A stretch of 64,000 nt of DNA from Mesorhizobium loti (GCA_002356515.1 AP017605.1:1612001-1676000), one strand, 5' to 3'; shown: positions 33,341 to 43,063, counted from the first letter of the stretch. Notes: generated by a model not told the origin, from the sequence alone. Made by a program: numbers and translations.

Positions 33341-34920
33341 CAGCTCGACTGACGATAGATGCTCACGCGCTTGATCGAGACCCCTCCCGCTCCGACCGAA
33401 CTCACCGGCACGAACAGCACGGACAAGTTGCTGAGGTCGGCATTGCCGGACAGATGCAGCCGGTCGATCGTATCGGTGATCTCCAATACTTTCGTCATTC
33501 CCGAACCGCCATGCGGTTTGGCCATGTTCGTCGCGGCGCGCGCTCCAAACAGCGACACCACCCCTGCCAGATTATCGGGATGCGCCGCCGGGTCGGCGCC
33601 TTCTGGCAGCCCGACATAGACGTCGAACACGGCGGCGTTGTTGTCGCTGGTGATGTTCTCGAGGTTGAGAAACACGCGGTCCGGTTCGGGGACAGACCGT
33701 GCCGCGAACTCGTTCAGCTTGAAGCTGTTGGTGACTTTGCGGGCGGTCGGCTTGTCGACCTTGATTGTCGTTGACGTCGGCGCGTTGGAGAGCGTGACGG
33801 CCTTGGCGTTGGCGCCAAGCAATTCGACGATGGGCTTTTTCGCCACGGAACTGACCTCCGGACCTGCAACTCCTTGGGCGCCTGGTATCATCGCACTCAA
33901 CGTTCTCAGTCTAATGCTGAGGCGCTGTTGCCCGGCAAAGGGATCACTGGTGTCTTCATAGACATAATTGAGCCCTGGTGCGGTTGTGTCGAGCATATCT
34001 TTCGGTGCAAATCGTTTGCGGGTTCCATCGGGCTGCGGAAGAATGAACTTGTGCCGCCCGGCCGGGCCGTTGAGCCATGAAGAGAGGGTCGGGTTCTTGT
34101 GACGTGCGTCACGCTTGCGCCAGACCTCCCACAGACGGTCGATATTGGCATGGTGCAGCCAGAAGATGGGATCGAGCCCTGCCGTCTCCGGCATCGACAT
34201 GAGGCCCGCGAAACGCCAGTCGTTTGGATCTTGACCGGCCTGGCTTCCGCCCACTCGCCCGTGCACCACATCATGCGGCACCTGCTCGAGCCAGCCTTCA
34301 TGATCGCGATCGGCGTCATGCTGGAACGGTGTGCGCACACCGCCAAAGCCGGGTGAACCGTTGGTTACGCCCTCGAACTGCCCATCGGTCAGCGCGGTCT
34401 TGGTATCCACGTCCTGTGGCCGGATGACCACCACGCCGTCGCCGCGGCCGTAGCGTCGTTTGTCAAACAGCGGATTGTCGCCGCCATCGGGCCAGACGTT
34501 CTTTGCGAAGGCTTCAGGAAGAGCGCGGGGATTGGCGACGGCCTTGCTGTTGTAGTCCCAGTAAGGCAGCGCCCAGTCCGCCGGCGCGCCGGGCAATTTC
34601 GCGATGGCAGCGCGGACAATGGCTTCAAAAGCCGCGAGATAGCCGCGGTGCCAGGGAACGAAATACCAGCCGTGATGCTGACACTGGCCTTGATCCTGGT
34701 TCTTGAATTCAGGCGTCTGCGGCAATTGCTCGGCAGGCTTGAGCCAGCCGAACTCACGCCAGATCTGTTCTTCGATACCATGGATAGCGGCAAGATATCG
34801 CCAACTGGTGACGTCCGGGAACGGCCGCGCCTTAAGGGCCTGCACGCCACGAGCATACCACAGCAAAACAGGATCCCAGGGCTGCGCAAGACTCCAGACG
34901 TTTCGCCGAATTCGAGCCAT
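33340..34920 (-). CDS. Tyrosinase/polyphenol oxidase with C-terminal shielding domain
   Basis: A type-3 copper enzyme of 526 residues that oxidises mono- or diphenols. CuA ligands are His47, His82 or 83 and His91 (CQHHGWYFVPWHR); Cys80 just before the second one resembles the thioether Cys-His pair. CuB ligands are His216, His220 and His256 or 257 (PHDVVHG, FWLHHANIDRLW). Residues 345-526 (PDRVFLNLENITSDNNAAVFDVYVGLP) form the C-terminal domain seen in plant-type polyphenol oxidases. GGGGGAGACG precedes the ATG. No signal peptide is visible. Confidence 0.9.
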   Translation of the reverse strand: MARIRRNVWSLAQPWDPVLLWYARGVQALKARPFPDVTSWRYLAAIHGIEEQIWREFGWLKPAEQLPQTPEFKNQDQGQCQHHGWYFVPWHRGYLAAFEAIVRAAIAKLPGAPADWALPYWDYNSKAVANPRALPEAFAKNVWPDGGDNPLFDKRRYGRGDGVVVIRPQDVDTKTALTDGQFEGVTNGSPGFGGVRTPFQHDADRDHEGWLEQVPHDVVHGRVGGSQAGQDPNDWRFAGLMSMPETAGLDPIFWLHHANIDRLWEVWRKRDARHKNPTLSSWLNGPAGRHKFILPQPDGTRKRFAPKDMLDTTAPGLNYVYEDTSDPFAGQQRLSIRLRTLSAMIPGAQGVAGPEVSSVAKKPIVELLGANAKAVTLSNAPTSTTIKVDKPTARKVTNSFKLNEFAARSVPEPDRVFLNLENITSDNNAAVFDVYVGLPEGADPAAHPDNLAGVVSLFGARAATNMAKPHGGSGMTKVLEITDTIDRLHLSGNADLSNLSVLFVPVSSVGAGGVSIKRVSIYRQSS

Positions 34921-35060
34921 CGTCTCCCCCTTTGTTTAGCATGGAGAGTATATGCTCGAACGAGACCCGAATCCATTTGAATCCAAAAGTCTGTTCAAAG
35001 TAATTCCAAAAAATTTTAGCTATCGGACTACCGACAAGATGGGCTGATTTCGGAAAGATC

Positions 35061-35351
35061 ATGCTCGAACAGACAGATAGGGGCAATCTCGATGGCATCG
35101 AGAGCGAACAGGATGCGGAATCCGCTGCCGTCGCCTTCGCCTTGGCGAGTCATCTCTCAATATTCGCGCAAATGCAGAAAGTAGCTTCCGAACCGCTGAG
35201 GCAGCGCCGCGCTGTCTCATTCGAAAAACGGGGCGTCGACCGAGGGACGCGGCGAACCTGCCGGCTGACTACGTCGTCTCGCGCAGGATCACCGTCGGTT
35301 CCATCAGCACCGTCCGGCGCGGATGTGAGGGGTCGTCGAGAAAATCGATGA
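35061..35351 (+). CDS. Doubtful small reading frame (96 codons)
   Basis: Starts with an acceptable GGAAAG before the ATG, and its first 45 residues look protein-like (MLEQTDRGNLDGIESEQDAE), but the rest runs 83 bases into the lacI-type gene on the opposite strand and becomes low-complexity. It may be a decayed or invented gene. The remaining ~350-base gap (34921-35268) contains nothing else recognised. Confidence 0.25.
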   Translation: MLEQTDRGNLDGIESEQDAESAAVAFALASHLSIFAQMQKVASEPLRQRRAVSFEKRGVDRGTRRTCRLTTSSRAGSPSVPSAPSGADVRGRRENR

Positions 35352-36264
35352 GCGCGCCGATCGCCAGGGCGCCGGCCTCGGAAATACGCCGTTCGATCGT
35401 CGACAGAGGCCGCACCAGCAGCGGCGCGATGTAGATGTTGTCGAAGCCCATCACCGCGCAGTCCTCGGGAACGCTCAAGCCGCGTTCGCGCAGCGCCACC
35501 GTAGCCCCCATCGCCAGCATATCGCTCATGCAGCACATGGCCGAGAAGCTGGTGCGGTCGAGCAGCGTGCGGGTGGCCACCAGCCCGAACCTATGGTTGA
35601 ACGCGCCGCACTCGATCAGGTCGGGATCGACCGGCAGCCCGGCCTCGCGATGCGCCCGCTCGTACCCCGCCCGCCTGATTTTGGTGTTCGAGGCCAAGGG
35701 ATTGCCGCTGACAAAGGCGATGCGTGTGTGTCCGGCCTCGATCAAATGACGCGCCGACAGGAAAGCACCCTGCTCGTAATCCGTATCGATGCGCGCGGCC
35801 AGGCAATCGAGGTCCGGAATTTCCCGGTCCATCGAGACCACCGGAATCCTGAGCCGCTCCAAAAGGTCGACCTCCGGAATAAGGTCGCTCGCGGCCAGCA
35901 CGATGCCATCGACGCCGTGGCTGGCAAGGAAGGTCAGATGCGCCGCCTCCTTTTCTGGATCGGAGTCCGAATTGCACAGGATCGTCGAATAGCCGCGCTC
36001 GCGCGCGGCCTGGTCGCAGGCGCGCACCAGCTCGGTGAAATAGGCGTTGAGGATGTCCGGCACAATGACGCCGATGACGCGCGAGCTGCGGGTGATCAGC
36101 GAGCGGGCAATCGAGTTCGGCGTGTAGTTGAGTTCCTTGACCAGCGACCAGATCTTTTCGCGGGTCTGCTCGCCGATTGACTGGTCTTTCCGGTTGAGGA
36201 CCTTTGAGACCGTTGCCGCCGTCACGCCAGCCCGCCAGGCGATATCCTTGATCGTTGTTGCCAC
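35269..36264 (-). CDS. LacI-family transcriptional repressor
   Basis: A 331-residue repressor: the N-terminal helix-turn-helix TIKDIAWRAGVTAATVSKVLNR, hinge LNYTPNSIARSL and a sugar-binding-type effector domain with a final PLSTIERRISEAG. The GTG at 36264 with GAGGG 5 bases upstream is preferred to an ATG 45 bases further out. It is divergent from an ABC importer/nucleoside hydrolase operon with an exact palindromic operator between them, so it probably represses that operon. The effector would be a nucleoside or related sugar. Confidence 0.9.
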   Translation of the reverse strand: MATTIKDIAWRAGVTAATVSKVLNRKDQSIGEQTREKIWSLVKELNYTPNSIARSLITRSSRVIGVIVPDILNAYFTELVRACDQAARERGYSTILCNSDSDPEKEAAHLTFLASHGVDGIVLAASDLIPEVDLLERLRIPVVSMDREIPDLDCLAARIDTDYEQGAFLSARHLIEAGHTRIAFVSGNPLASNTKIRRAGYERAHREAGLPVDPDLIECGAFNHRFGLVATRTLLDRTSFSAMCCMSDMLAMGATVALRERGLSVPEDCAVMGFDNIYIAPLLVRPLSTIERRISEAGALAIGALIDFLDDPSHPRRTVLMEPTVILRETT

Positions 36265-36409
36265 AGTCCCTCGCCACTCGACGAACAATGGCCTGTTGTT
36301 AGCCGCCATCGCTACATCGCCACGCGACTAGCATGGATCGCGATCCCAACAAACAGGTCGCGTCATCCACAGCCTCTGCCGTCGATTTGACAACCAGTCG
36401 GAAAACATC

Positions 36410-36427
36410 TAGGTAAACGTTTACCTA
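36410..36427. promoter_or_regulatory. LacI-type operator, perfect 18-base palindrome
   Basis: TAGGTAAACGTTTACCTA is fully self-complementary and has the central CG typical of LacI/GalR operators. It lies 145 bases before the repressor gene and 117 bases before the ABC operon. No second copy was seen in the window. Confidence 0.8.
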
Positions 36428-36543
36428 CGTTAATTCAACGCTGTTTTCTGGCGATGAGCAGGCCTGCCCGGCGCAGGCTTGTGTGACGCCGGACGGGAGG
36501 ATCTATGCACTTTCGAGCCAGCCTGCTTCGCGAGGATTGCTGA

Positions 36544-37335
36544 ATGCCGGAGGTGTTGAAGTCACCCGGCGCGGTCGGATCGCAGCAATTCGCTCCGACA
36601 AAGCTATCAATCGAGAATCTCAACGTCCGCTTCGGTTCCGTCACTGCTCTCAGCGATGTCAGCCTCGACATCTCGGACGGCGAATTCGTCTGCATCTTGG
36701 GCGCCTCCGGCTGCGGTAAGAGCACGCTGTTCAACGTCGTTTCGGGTCTGCTCAAGGCGACGTCGGGAAAGATCGTGCTCGACGGCCACGATGTCTCCAA
36801 CCGGCCGGGCCAGGTCGGCTACATGCTGCAGAAGGATCTGATGCTGCCCTGGCGCACCGTGCTCGGCAACATCACGCTGGCAGCGTCGCTGACGCGCGGC
36901 GCCACCGCGCGGGACCGCGTCGAGGCCGCCGAGCTCGCCAGCCGCTACGGCCTCGGCGACTTCCTCAACCATTATCCGCACGCGCTGTCGGGAGGCATGC
37001 GCCAGCGCGTCGCCATGATGCGCACCATCGCCGCCGGCCGCCAGGTGATGCTGCTCGACGAGCCGTTCGGTGCGCTGGACGCGCAGACGCGGCTCGGCAT
37101 GCAGCAATGGCTGCTACAGCTCTGGCGCGATCTCAAGCGCACCGTCCTGTTCGTCACCCATGATGTCGACGAAGCGATCTATCTCGCCGACCGCATCGTG
37201 GTGATGACGCCGCGCCCCGGCCGCATCGCCGAAATCCTCACCGTCGACCTGCCCAGGCCCCGGCCGCTGGAAGTGCTGACGACCGACATTTTTGTCGGCC
37301 TGAAGCGGCAGATCATGCAGCACCTCTATCACTGA
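36544..37335 (+). CDS. ABC transporter ATP-binding protein (SsuB/TauB/ThiZ type)
   Basis: A 263-residue ATPase: Walker A GASGCGKST (about 55-63), signature LSGGMRQRVAMMRT (about 147), Walker B VMLLDEPFGALD (about 168) and the H-loop FVTHDVDEA. The subtype accompanies NMT1/SsuA-like binding proteins and imports small anions, sulphonates or pyrimidine-like compounds. It is first in a four-gene operon ending in a nucleoside hydrolase. Confidence 0.9.
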   Translation: MPEVLKSPGAVGSQQFAPTKLSIENLNVRFGSVTALSDVSLDISDGEFVCILGASGCGKSTLFNVVSGLLKATSGKIVLDGHDVSNRPGQVGYMLQKDLMLPWRTVLGNITLAASLTRGATARDRVEAAELASRYGLGDFLNHYPHALSGGMRQRVAMMRTIAAGRQVMLLDEPFGALDAQTRLGMQQWLLQLWRDLKRTVLFVTHDVDEAIYLADRIVVMTPRPGRIAEILTVDLPRPRPLEVLTTDIFVGLKRQIMQHLYH

Positions 37336-37355
37336 AGCGCACGGGGACCACTCGA

Positions 37356-38177
37356 ATGAACACACGGTTTGGGGCAGCAGCGGGGCCGTTCTTGATCTGG
37401 GTCGTGGCCATGGTGCTGATCCTGGTCACCTGGCAGGTGCTGGTCTGGGTCTCCGGACTTCCCGCCTATGTCATCCCGCCGCCGGCCCAGGCATTCCAGA
37501 CGCTGTTCGACAACTGGCCGCGGCTGTCGGTGCTTACCGGCCAGACGCTCTATGAAACCGCGATCGGCTATGTCATCGGCGCGCTGATTGGCTTCGTGCT
37601 TGCGCTCGCCATGGGTCAGATCCGTGTCGTGCAAAGGCTGGTCATGCCGGCCTTGATCATTTCGCAGGCGGTGCCGATCGTCGCCATCGCCGCCCCTCTG
37701 GTCATCATCTTCGGCTTCGGCCTGATGCCCAAGCTGATCATCGTCGCCTGGATCGTGTTCTTCCCGGTCGTCGTCAACGTGCTCGACGGTCTCGCCTCGG
37801 TCGACCGCGATATGCTGAACCTCGCCCGCCTGATGGGCGGCGGGTCCTTGCGCACCTTCGCCATCGTCAAGCTACCGGCCTGTATCGGCCCGCTGTTTTC
37901 CGGCCTCAAGATCGGCGCCACCTATGCGGTGACCGGCGCCGTCATCGGCGAATGGACGGCGTCCTCCAAACAGGGCCTCGGCACCTATCTGCTCACCGCC
38001 AACGCGCAGATGAACACGGCCGGCGTCTACGCCGCCATGCTGCTTCTCACCGTCATCGGCGTCGGCTCGTTCCTGCTCGTCTTCGGGCTCGAAGTGCTGA
38101 TGACGCCTTGGCGCTCCCGCTCCACCGCACCGGCCTGGGCGCAATGGAAGCCGGCGCAGGCCAGCGCCACCGCCTGA
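37356..38177 (+). CDS. ABC transporter permease (SsuC/TauC/ThiX type)
   Basis: A 273-residue permease of the binding-protein-dependent family with about six membrane segments and the EAA-like cytoplasmic loop (LARLMGGGSLRTFAIVKLPACIGPLFSGLKIG). It is 20 bases from the ATPase gene and 49 bases from the binding-protein gene. Confidence 0.9.
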   Translation: MNTRFGAAAGPFLIWVVAMVLILVTWQVLVWVSGLPAYVIPPPAQAFQTLFDNWPRLSVLTGQTLYETAIGYVIGALIGFVLALAMGQIRVVQRLVMPALIISQAVPIVAIAAPLVIIFGFGLMPKLIIVAWIVFFPVVVNVLDGLASVDRDMLNLARLMGGGSLRTFAIVKLPACIGPLFSGLKIGATYAVTGAVIGEWTASSKQGLGTYLLTANAQMNTAGVYAAMLLLTVIGVGSFLLVFGLEVLMTPWRSRSTAPAWAQWKPAQASATA

Positions 38178-38226
38178 AATCCCACCAATTTTCAACCAGT
38201 CGACAACAACCAAAAAGGGGAATGCA

Positions 38227-39216
38227 ATGCACAGTGCTTACACAAGGATGATCTCGGCAACCGTTGGCCTGCTCGCCCTCGGCACCGCCTTCGGCGTGGC
38301 TCCGGCCAGCGCCGCCGGCCTCACCACAGTCCGCTTCGTCTATGACTGGGCGAGCGCCGACTTCGAACTGATCCCGACGCTGGTCGCCCAGCAGAAAGGC
38401 TTCTACGAGGCCGAAGGCATCAAGGTCGATGTCATCTTCCCGCCGGACTCGCAGACCACGGCCCGGCTGCTCGCCGTCGGCCAGGCCGAGATCGGCTTCG
38501 AGGCCACCACCGACGTCGTCTTCGGCGCGGCCCAGGGCATCCCCATCACCTCGATCGGCCTCTACACCAAGAGCAACAATTGGGGCCTGTTCGGCCGCCC
38601 CGGCGAGCCGCTCTCGCTCGACAATCTGAAGGGCAAGTCGATCGCCATCTACACCGACTCCTGGACAAAGGCGATGATGCCATTCGTGCTCAAGGCCGCC
38701 AAGCTGACCGAGGACGACGTCAAACTGATCATCGCGCAGGATTCCGACACCAATCTGCTGCTCGCCGGCAAGATCGACATCGCCACCAACACGGAAAACT
38801 ATCTGGTGCCGCAGGTGCAGGAGACCTTGAAGAAGGACCCGACCAGCCTCGTCGGCACGGCCGCCGGCGCGCCCGACGTGCCGGTCTGGACCTACACGGC
38901 GTCGACCGCCTATCTGGCCGACCACGGCGACATCGCCAAGAAATGGATGCGCGCCACCATCAAGGCAACCGAATGGGCCGCCGATCATCCCGACGAGGCA
39001 GCGAAAATGTTCACCAAGGCGTATCCGGAAGGCGGCAGCCTTGCCTACAACCTCTCCGGCTGGAAGCTGACCGCAGCCCTGATGAAGGGCGACACCGGCT
39101 ACATGATGCAGGAAGACAAGAACTGGCTGCCGATCGCCCAGGCGCTGAAGGACACCGACCAGATCAAGGAAGTCCTCCCCGCCTCGAAATATTACACCAA
39201 CGAACTGCTGAAATAA
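38227..39216 (+). CDS. NMT1/THI5-like ABC substrate-binding protein
   Basis: A 329-residue exported protein with a signal peptide (MHSAYTRMISATVGLLALG, cleavage near ASA). RFVYDWASADFELIPTLVAQQKGFYEAEGIKVDVIFPPD is typical of NMT1/SsuA-like binding proteins that take up pyrimidine-type compounds, sulphonates or riboflavin precursors. The adjacent nucleoside hydrolase favours a nucleoside- or base-type ligand here, as an inference. AAAAGGGG precedes the ATG. Confidence 0.88.
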   Translation: MHSAYTRMISATVGLLALGTAFGVAPASAAGLTTVRFVYDWASADFELIPTLVAQQKGFYEAEGIKVDVIFPPDSQTTARLLAVGQAEIGFEATTDVVFGAAQGIPITSIGLYTKSNNWGLFGRPGEPLSLDNLKGKSIAIYTDSWTKAMMPFVLKAAKLTEDDVKLIIAQDSDTNLLLAGKIDIATNTENYLVPQVQETLKKDPTSLVGTAAGAPDVPVWTYTASTAYLADHGDIAKKWMRATIKATEWAADHPDEAAKMFTKAYPEGGSLAYNLSGWKLTAALMKGDTGYMMQEDKNWLPIAQALKDTDQIKEVLPASKYYTNELLK

Positions 39217-39283
39217 GCGCTGCGGCGCTCCTCAACGAAGGAGCCATCCTCAAAGGGTGGCCCCTTTGACCCACACAAAGAGA

Positions 39284-40213
39284 ATGGACTTAACAGGCAT
39301 GGCCAAGGGCAAAATCATCATCGATTGCGACCCCGGCGTCGACGACGCCATCGCGCTGCTTCTGGCCTTTGCCTCGCCCGGCGAGATCGAGGTCGTCGGC
39401 ATCACGACGGTCATCGGCAACGTCTCGCTGCCGCTGACCACCCGCAATGCGCTGCGCATCACCGCCATGGCCAGCCGCCAGGACATTCCGGTTTACGCCG
39501 GCTGCAGCAGGCCGATCATCCTGCCGCGCGTGCAGCGCGGCGCCTCGGTGCACGGCACCGACGGCCTTGGCGACCTCGGCATGCCAGATGCCACGCATGA
39601 GGCTGAGAGCCGGCATGCCGTCGATTTCATCATCGACGCCATCCTGCGCGAACCGGGTGAGATCACGCTCTGCCCGATCGGCCCGATGACCAACATCGCG
39701 CTGGCGCTGATCAAGGAGCCGTCCATCGCGACCAAGATCAAGGCCATCGTCTTCATGGGTGGTGCCGCCTTCAGCCCGGGCAACACCGCGACCGACGCCG
39801 AATTCAACATCTGGATCGATCCGCATGCCGCGCAAGTGGTGCTGTCATCCGGCATCCCGATGACCATGTTCGGCCTCGACGTAACCCGCCACGCGACGCT
39901 GACCAAGGCGCGCTTCGACCAGCTCGAGCGCGACGCCAGCCCGATCATGCAGACCGCCATCGCCATGATGCGCCGCTACGGCAGCGGCGATCCCGCTTTG
40001 CACGACCCCTGCGTGACGGCGTTCCTGATCGACCCGACTTTGTTCAAGGGCGTTGACGCGGTGATCGAGGTCGACTGCGATCAGGCCGGCGCCTACGGCC
40101 GCACGCGGGCGGTGGAAAACGGCGTTGGCAACGGCAAGCCGATCCACGTCATCACCGAGGTGGATGATGAGCGGTTGTTCCAGTTGATCGACCAGCGGCT
40201 ACGGCTGCTGTAG
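39284..40213 (+). CDS. Inosine-uridine-type nucleoside hydrolase
   Basis: A protein of about 309 residues of the IUNH family, which splits ribonucleosides into base and ribose with a bound calcium. The DxDxxxDD calcium motif is visible as IIDCDPGVDDAIALL near residue 12, followed by GITTVIGNVSL, GTDGLGDLG and FMGGAAF; the C-terminal aspartate DPCVTAF is present. The start is 39284 (MDLTGMAKGK) or 39299 (MAKGKII). It completes the LacI-controlled uptake operon: imported nucleoside would be hydrolysed here. Confidence 0.9.
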   Translation: MDLTGMAKGKIIIDCDPGVDDAIALLLAFASPGEIEVVGITTVIGNVSLPLTTRNALRITAMASRQDIPVYAGCSRPIILPRVQRGASVHGTDGLGDLGMPDATHEAESRHAVDFIIDAILREPGEITLCPIGPMTNIALALIKEPSIATKIKAIVFMGGAAFSPGNTATDAEFNIWIDPHAAQVVLSSGIPMTMFGLDVTRHATLTKARFDQLERDASPIMQTAIAMMRRYGSGDPALHDPCVTAFLIDPTLFKGVDAVIEVDCDQAGAYGRTRAVENGVGNGKPIHVITEVDDERLFQLIDQRLRLL

Positions 40214-40458
40214 CGTCTTCGGCGGGGCAATCACGTAGGGTGACGCCCATTCTTCAATCGATCCATAGCCATCCAAACGCCGCCTCCTCTCACCACTCCG
40301 CATAATCCCTTGGGGTTATGGCCGCCTTGCGCCGGCTAAGTCATGCTCCGCCTCAACTTCGAGAAATGCAACCGGAGCGCCTTCGCAAACGCCTGATCTC
40401 CAGGCGCCAGCCGGCATCCGAAAAAGCATCGGAAACAATCCTTTCCGGAGGCGGAACA

Positions 40459-41790
40459 ATGCAAGACACAATCAAACTCGACCGCGCGCTCGGACTCTGG
40501 TCCGTCGTGCTCTTCGGCCTGGCCTATATGACGCCGATGATCGTCTTCGGCACCTTTGGCGCGCTGGCCGCGGCCAGCCAGGGCACCACCGCCATGGCCT
40601 ATCTCGTGGCGGCGGCTGCCATCCTGCTCACCGCCATCAGCTACGGCGTCATGGCGCGCGTCTATCCCGTTGCCGGCTCGGCCTATACCTATGCCCGCCG
40701 CTCGATCAGCCCCAGCATCGGCTTCCTCGTCGGCTGGGCGGTGCTGCTCGATTATTTCTTCCTGCCGATGGTGATCTGGCTGATCGGTGCCGCCTATCTC
40801 GCCTCGGCCTTCCCCGCGGTTCCGACCTGGCTGTGGATCGTCGGCTTCATCGCGGTGACGACCCTGGTCAATGTCGTCGGCATCGCCTTCGCCAACCGCG
40901 TCAACTTCATCCTGATGCTGGTGCAGCTCGGCGTGCTTGTCGCCTTCCTGTTTCTGGCCGCCCGCTATGTCGTGGCGCTGAACGGCCCCGGCGGCCTCGT
41001 CTCGGTCACGCCCTTCTTCAAGACCGGCGTGCCGTTCTCGGCCTCGGTCGCGGGTGCGGCCATCGCCGCCTATTCCTTCCTCGGCTTCGACGCGGTGTCG
41101 ACGCTGACCGAGGAGACCAGGGATCCCAGGCGCACCATGCCGAAGGCGATCCTGATCATCGCGCTTGCCGGTGGCGTGATCTTCATCGCCTCGGCCTACA
41201 TCACGCAGCTCGCCCATCCCGGCATGGACTTCGTATCGGTCGACGCCGCCGCCACCGAAATCGCCAAGGCAATCGGCGGCGACCTGTTCGTCAGCATCTT
41301 CCTGGCGACGCTGGTCGTGGCGCAGTTCACCTCCGGCCTTGCCGCGCAGGCCAGCGTCGGCCGGCTGCTCTACGCCATGGGTCGCGACACCGTGCTGCCG
41401 GTCTCCTTCTTCGGCAATCTGCATCCGAAATGGCACACGCCGATCCTCAATTTGATCCTGGTCGGCGTGGTCGGGCTCGCGGCGCTGACGATGGACGTCA
41501 CCACCTCGACATCCTTCATCAATTTCGGCGCCTTCCTCGCCTTCACCGCCGTCAACGTCTCGGTGATCGCGCTCTACCTCAAGCGCGACCAGCAGGTGCG
41601 TCCGCTCGGCGTGCTGATCGGACTGGTCGTCCCGGCGCTCGCCGCGGTCTGCGACCTCTTCCTGCTGTGGAATCTCGACGAGAACGCCAAGGTGCTCGGC
41701 CTGGTCTGGCTGGCGGTCGGCATCGTCTACCTCGCCTACCTCACGAGCTTCTTCCAGGTCGCACCGCCCGAGATGGATTTCGCCGAGTAG
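40459..41790 (+). CDS. APC-family amino acid/amine permease
   Basis: A 443-residue protein with about 12 membrane segments. The APC signature is present: LWSVVLFGLAYMTPMIVFGTFG in helix 1 and SFLGFDAVSTLTEETRDPRRTMPKAI around helix 6 and its following loop. It resembles amino-acid and putrescine importers. The ATG at 40459, with CCGGAGG 8 bases upstream, is preferred to an in-frame start 141 bases earlier. A nearby amidase suggests a nitrogen-compound uptake role. Confidence 0.88.
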   Translation: MQDTIKLDRALGLWSVVLFGLAYMTPMIVFGTFGALAAASQGTTAMAYLVAAAAILLTAISYGVMARVYPVAGSAYTYARRSISPSIGFLVGWAVLLDYFFLPMVIWLIGAAYLASAFPAVPTWLWIVGFIAVTTLVNVVGIAFANRVNFILMLVQLGVLVAFLFLAARYVVALNGPGGLVSVTPFFKTGVPFSASVAGAAIAAYSFLGFDAVSTLTEETRDPRRTMPKAILIIALAGGVIFIASAYITQLAHPGMDFVSVDAAATEIAKAIGGDLFVSIFLATLVVAQFTSGLAAQASVGRLLYAMGRDTVLPVSFFGNLHPKWHTPILNLILVGVVGLAALTMDVTTSTSFINFGAFLAFTAVNVSVIALYLKRDQQVRPLGVLIGLVVPALAAVCDLFLLWNLDENAKVLGLVWLAVGIVYLAYLTSFFQVAPPEMDFAE

Positions 41791-41842
41791 GGACGAGCGG
41801 CGGCCTTCTCACATCGGTGCAGGCCGCCGCTCCATCTCGTTG

Positions 41843-42088
41843 TTAGGAATCGGAAAAGCCGGCATCACGTTTGGCCAATTCTAGTTGATAGATACTTCGC
41901 GGATGTCTTCTGCGTCGCCATATCTGAAGAGATACGATCAACGCAACGTAGCCAAATAGGGCAAGCATGCTCCAGAGAACACCGAGATCGCTCATGACCG
42001 CGGCGAGAAGAAGCACCGAGGCAACCACGGCCACGGCGTAATACAGGATAGAGGCCCAGACATATCGTTCCATCTGCGAGCTACTCAT
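41843..42088 (-). CDS. Small membrane protein (81 aa)
   Basis: Two hydrophobic segments (VWASILYYAVAVVASVLLLAA and GVLWSMLALFGYVALIVSLQIW) flank a short loop, and the C-terminus is charged and cytoplasmic-looking (RRRRHPRS). GGGAG lies 7 bases before the ATG. The family was not recognised. It is convergent with the permease gene. Confidence 0.65.
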   Translation of the reverse strand: MSSSQMERYVWASILYYAVAVVASVLLLAAVMSDLGVLWSMLALFGYVALIVSLQIWRRRRHPRSIYQLELAKRDAGFSDS

Positions 42089-42155
42089 TGGTCACTCCCG
42101 GCCCGAAAGTGCGATTCATAACTCACCGGTGCCGAGCGATTCATTGCGTTTGGGC

Positions 42156-42932
42156 CTAGGCCAAAAACAGCCGGAAGAGTTCGGCCTGGCTGGAAATGGC
42201 AAGCTTCGAATAGATCTGCCGGCGATGGACTTTTACCGTGTTGGGCGACAGCGACAGGACGGCGGCGAGCGAGAGGTTGGAATGTCCCTTGAGGATCAGC
42301 GTGACGATCTCGAGCTCGCGGCGTGTCAGCAGTGGGTGCTCGATCCGCGCCGCCGGCGCGGCGTTCTTGATATCGAGCGAGAGGCCGGGAACATGATACC
42401 AGTGCCGCGCCGAGAGCGCGCAGACGATTGGAGCGGCAGACCTCAGGCGCTCGAGTTCGTCCTCGGCGAAGACCGGCGCCGCACCGGTCCGCGACAGCGA
42501 CAGCACGCCGGCAAAACCGTTCTCCAGCTTCAGCACGAAACCGATCTCGTCGCCGATCTCGGTGGTGGCGTAGTGCCGCCGATAATATTCGGTGTGCGCG
42601 AAATCGTCGGGCGCCAACTCCCGCATCACGATCATGCGTTCGCTGCCATCGCCGCGAACGGCGTCGTAGAACGGGTCCAGCACATAGGCGCCGGCAAGGT
42701 AGCGGTCGACGATGATCGAGCGCTCTGCGACGATCTTCTCATTGTAGAGGTCGAAGGCGCGGCCATCCGGCGAATAGAGAAAACCGTTCATCATCTGGAA
42801 GGGCGCCAGCAGCCGCAGCGCCGCCGCCAGCGCATCGGGAAATCCGCGCGAGCCGATGGCGGCGGCCGCGGCACCAAGGCCGGCATTCCAGGCATCGAAG
42901 GACGGATGCGAGCCTTTGTCGGCGGATTTCAT
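42156..42932 (-). CDS. LuxR-family transcriptional regulator
   Basis: A 258-residue protein with a C-terminal LuxR helix-turn-helix (HPLLTRRELEIVTLILKGHSNLSLAAVLSLSPNTVKVHRRQIYSKLAISSQAELFRLF). The N-terminal 190 residues form a ligand-sensing domain of unrecognised type, not the acyl-homoserine-lactone pocket with conserved Trp/Tyr. It is divergent from the amidase gene, which it may regulate. The MKSADKG start at 42932 is preferred to the upstream in-frame extension. Confidence 0.85.
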   Translation of the reverse strand: MKSADKGSHPSFDAWNAGLGAAAAAIGSRGFPDALAAALRLLAPFQMMNGFLYSPDGRAFDLYNEKIVAERSIIVDRYLAGAYVLDPFYDAVRGDGSERMIVMRELAPDDFAHTEYYRRHYATTEIGDEIGFVLKLENGFAGVLSLSRTGAAPVFAEDELERLRSAAPIVCALSARHWYHVPGLSLDIKNAAPAARIEHPLLTRRELEIVTLILKGHSNLSLAAVLSLSPNTVKVHRRQIYSKLAISSQAELFRLFLA

Positions 42933-43063
42933 GGAAACGGCGGGGCCTCTCTTCCAGTTCAGGTGAGATTGTGCAGGTCCGCCACCCCCGAGCAAGCATG
43001 CTTTCCATTTCTTTGCGAAAACCAAAGCCGCCCGACATGAATTCACCTCCGGAGACCCGAGCC

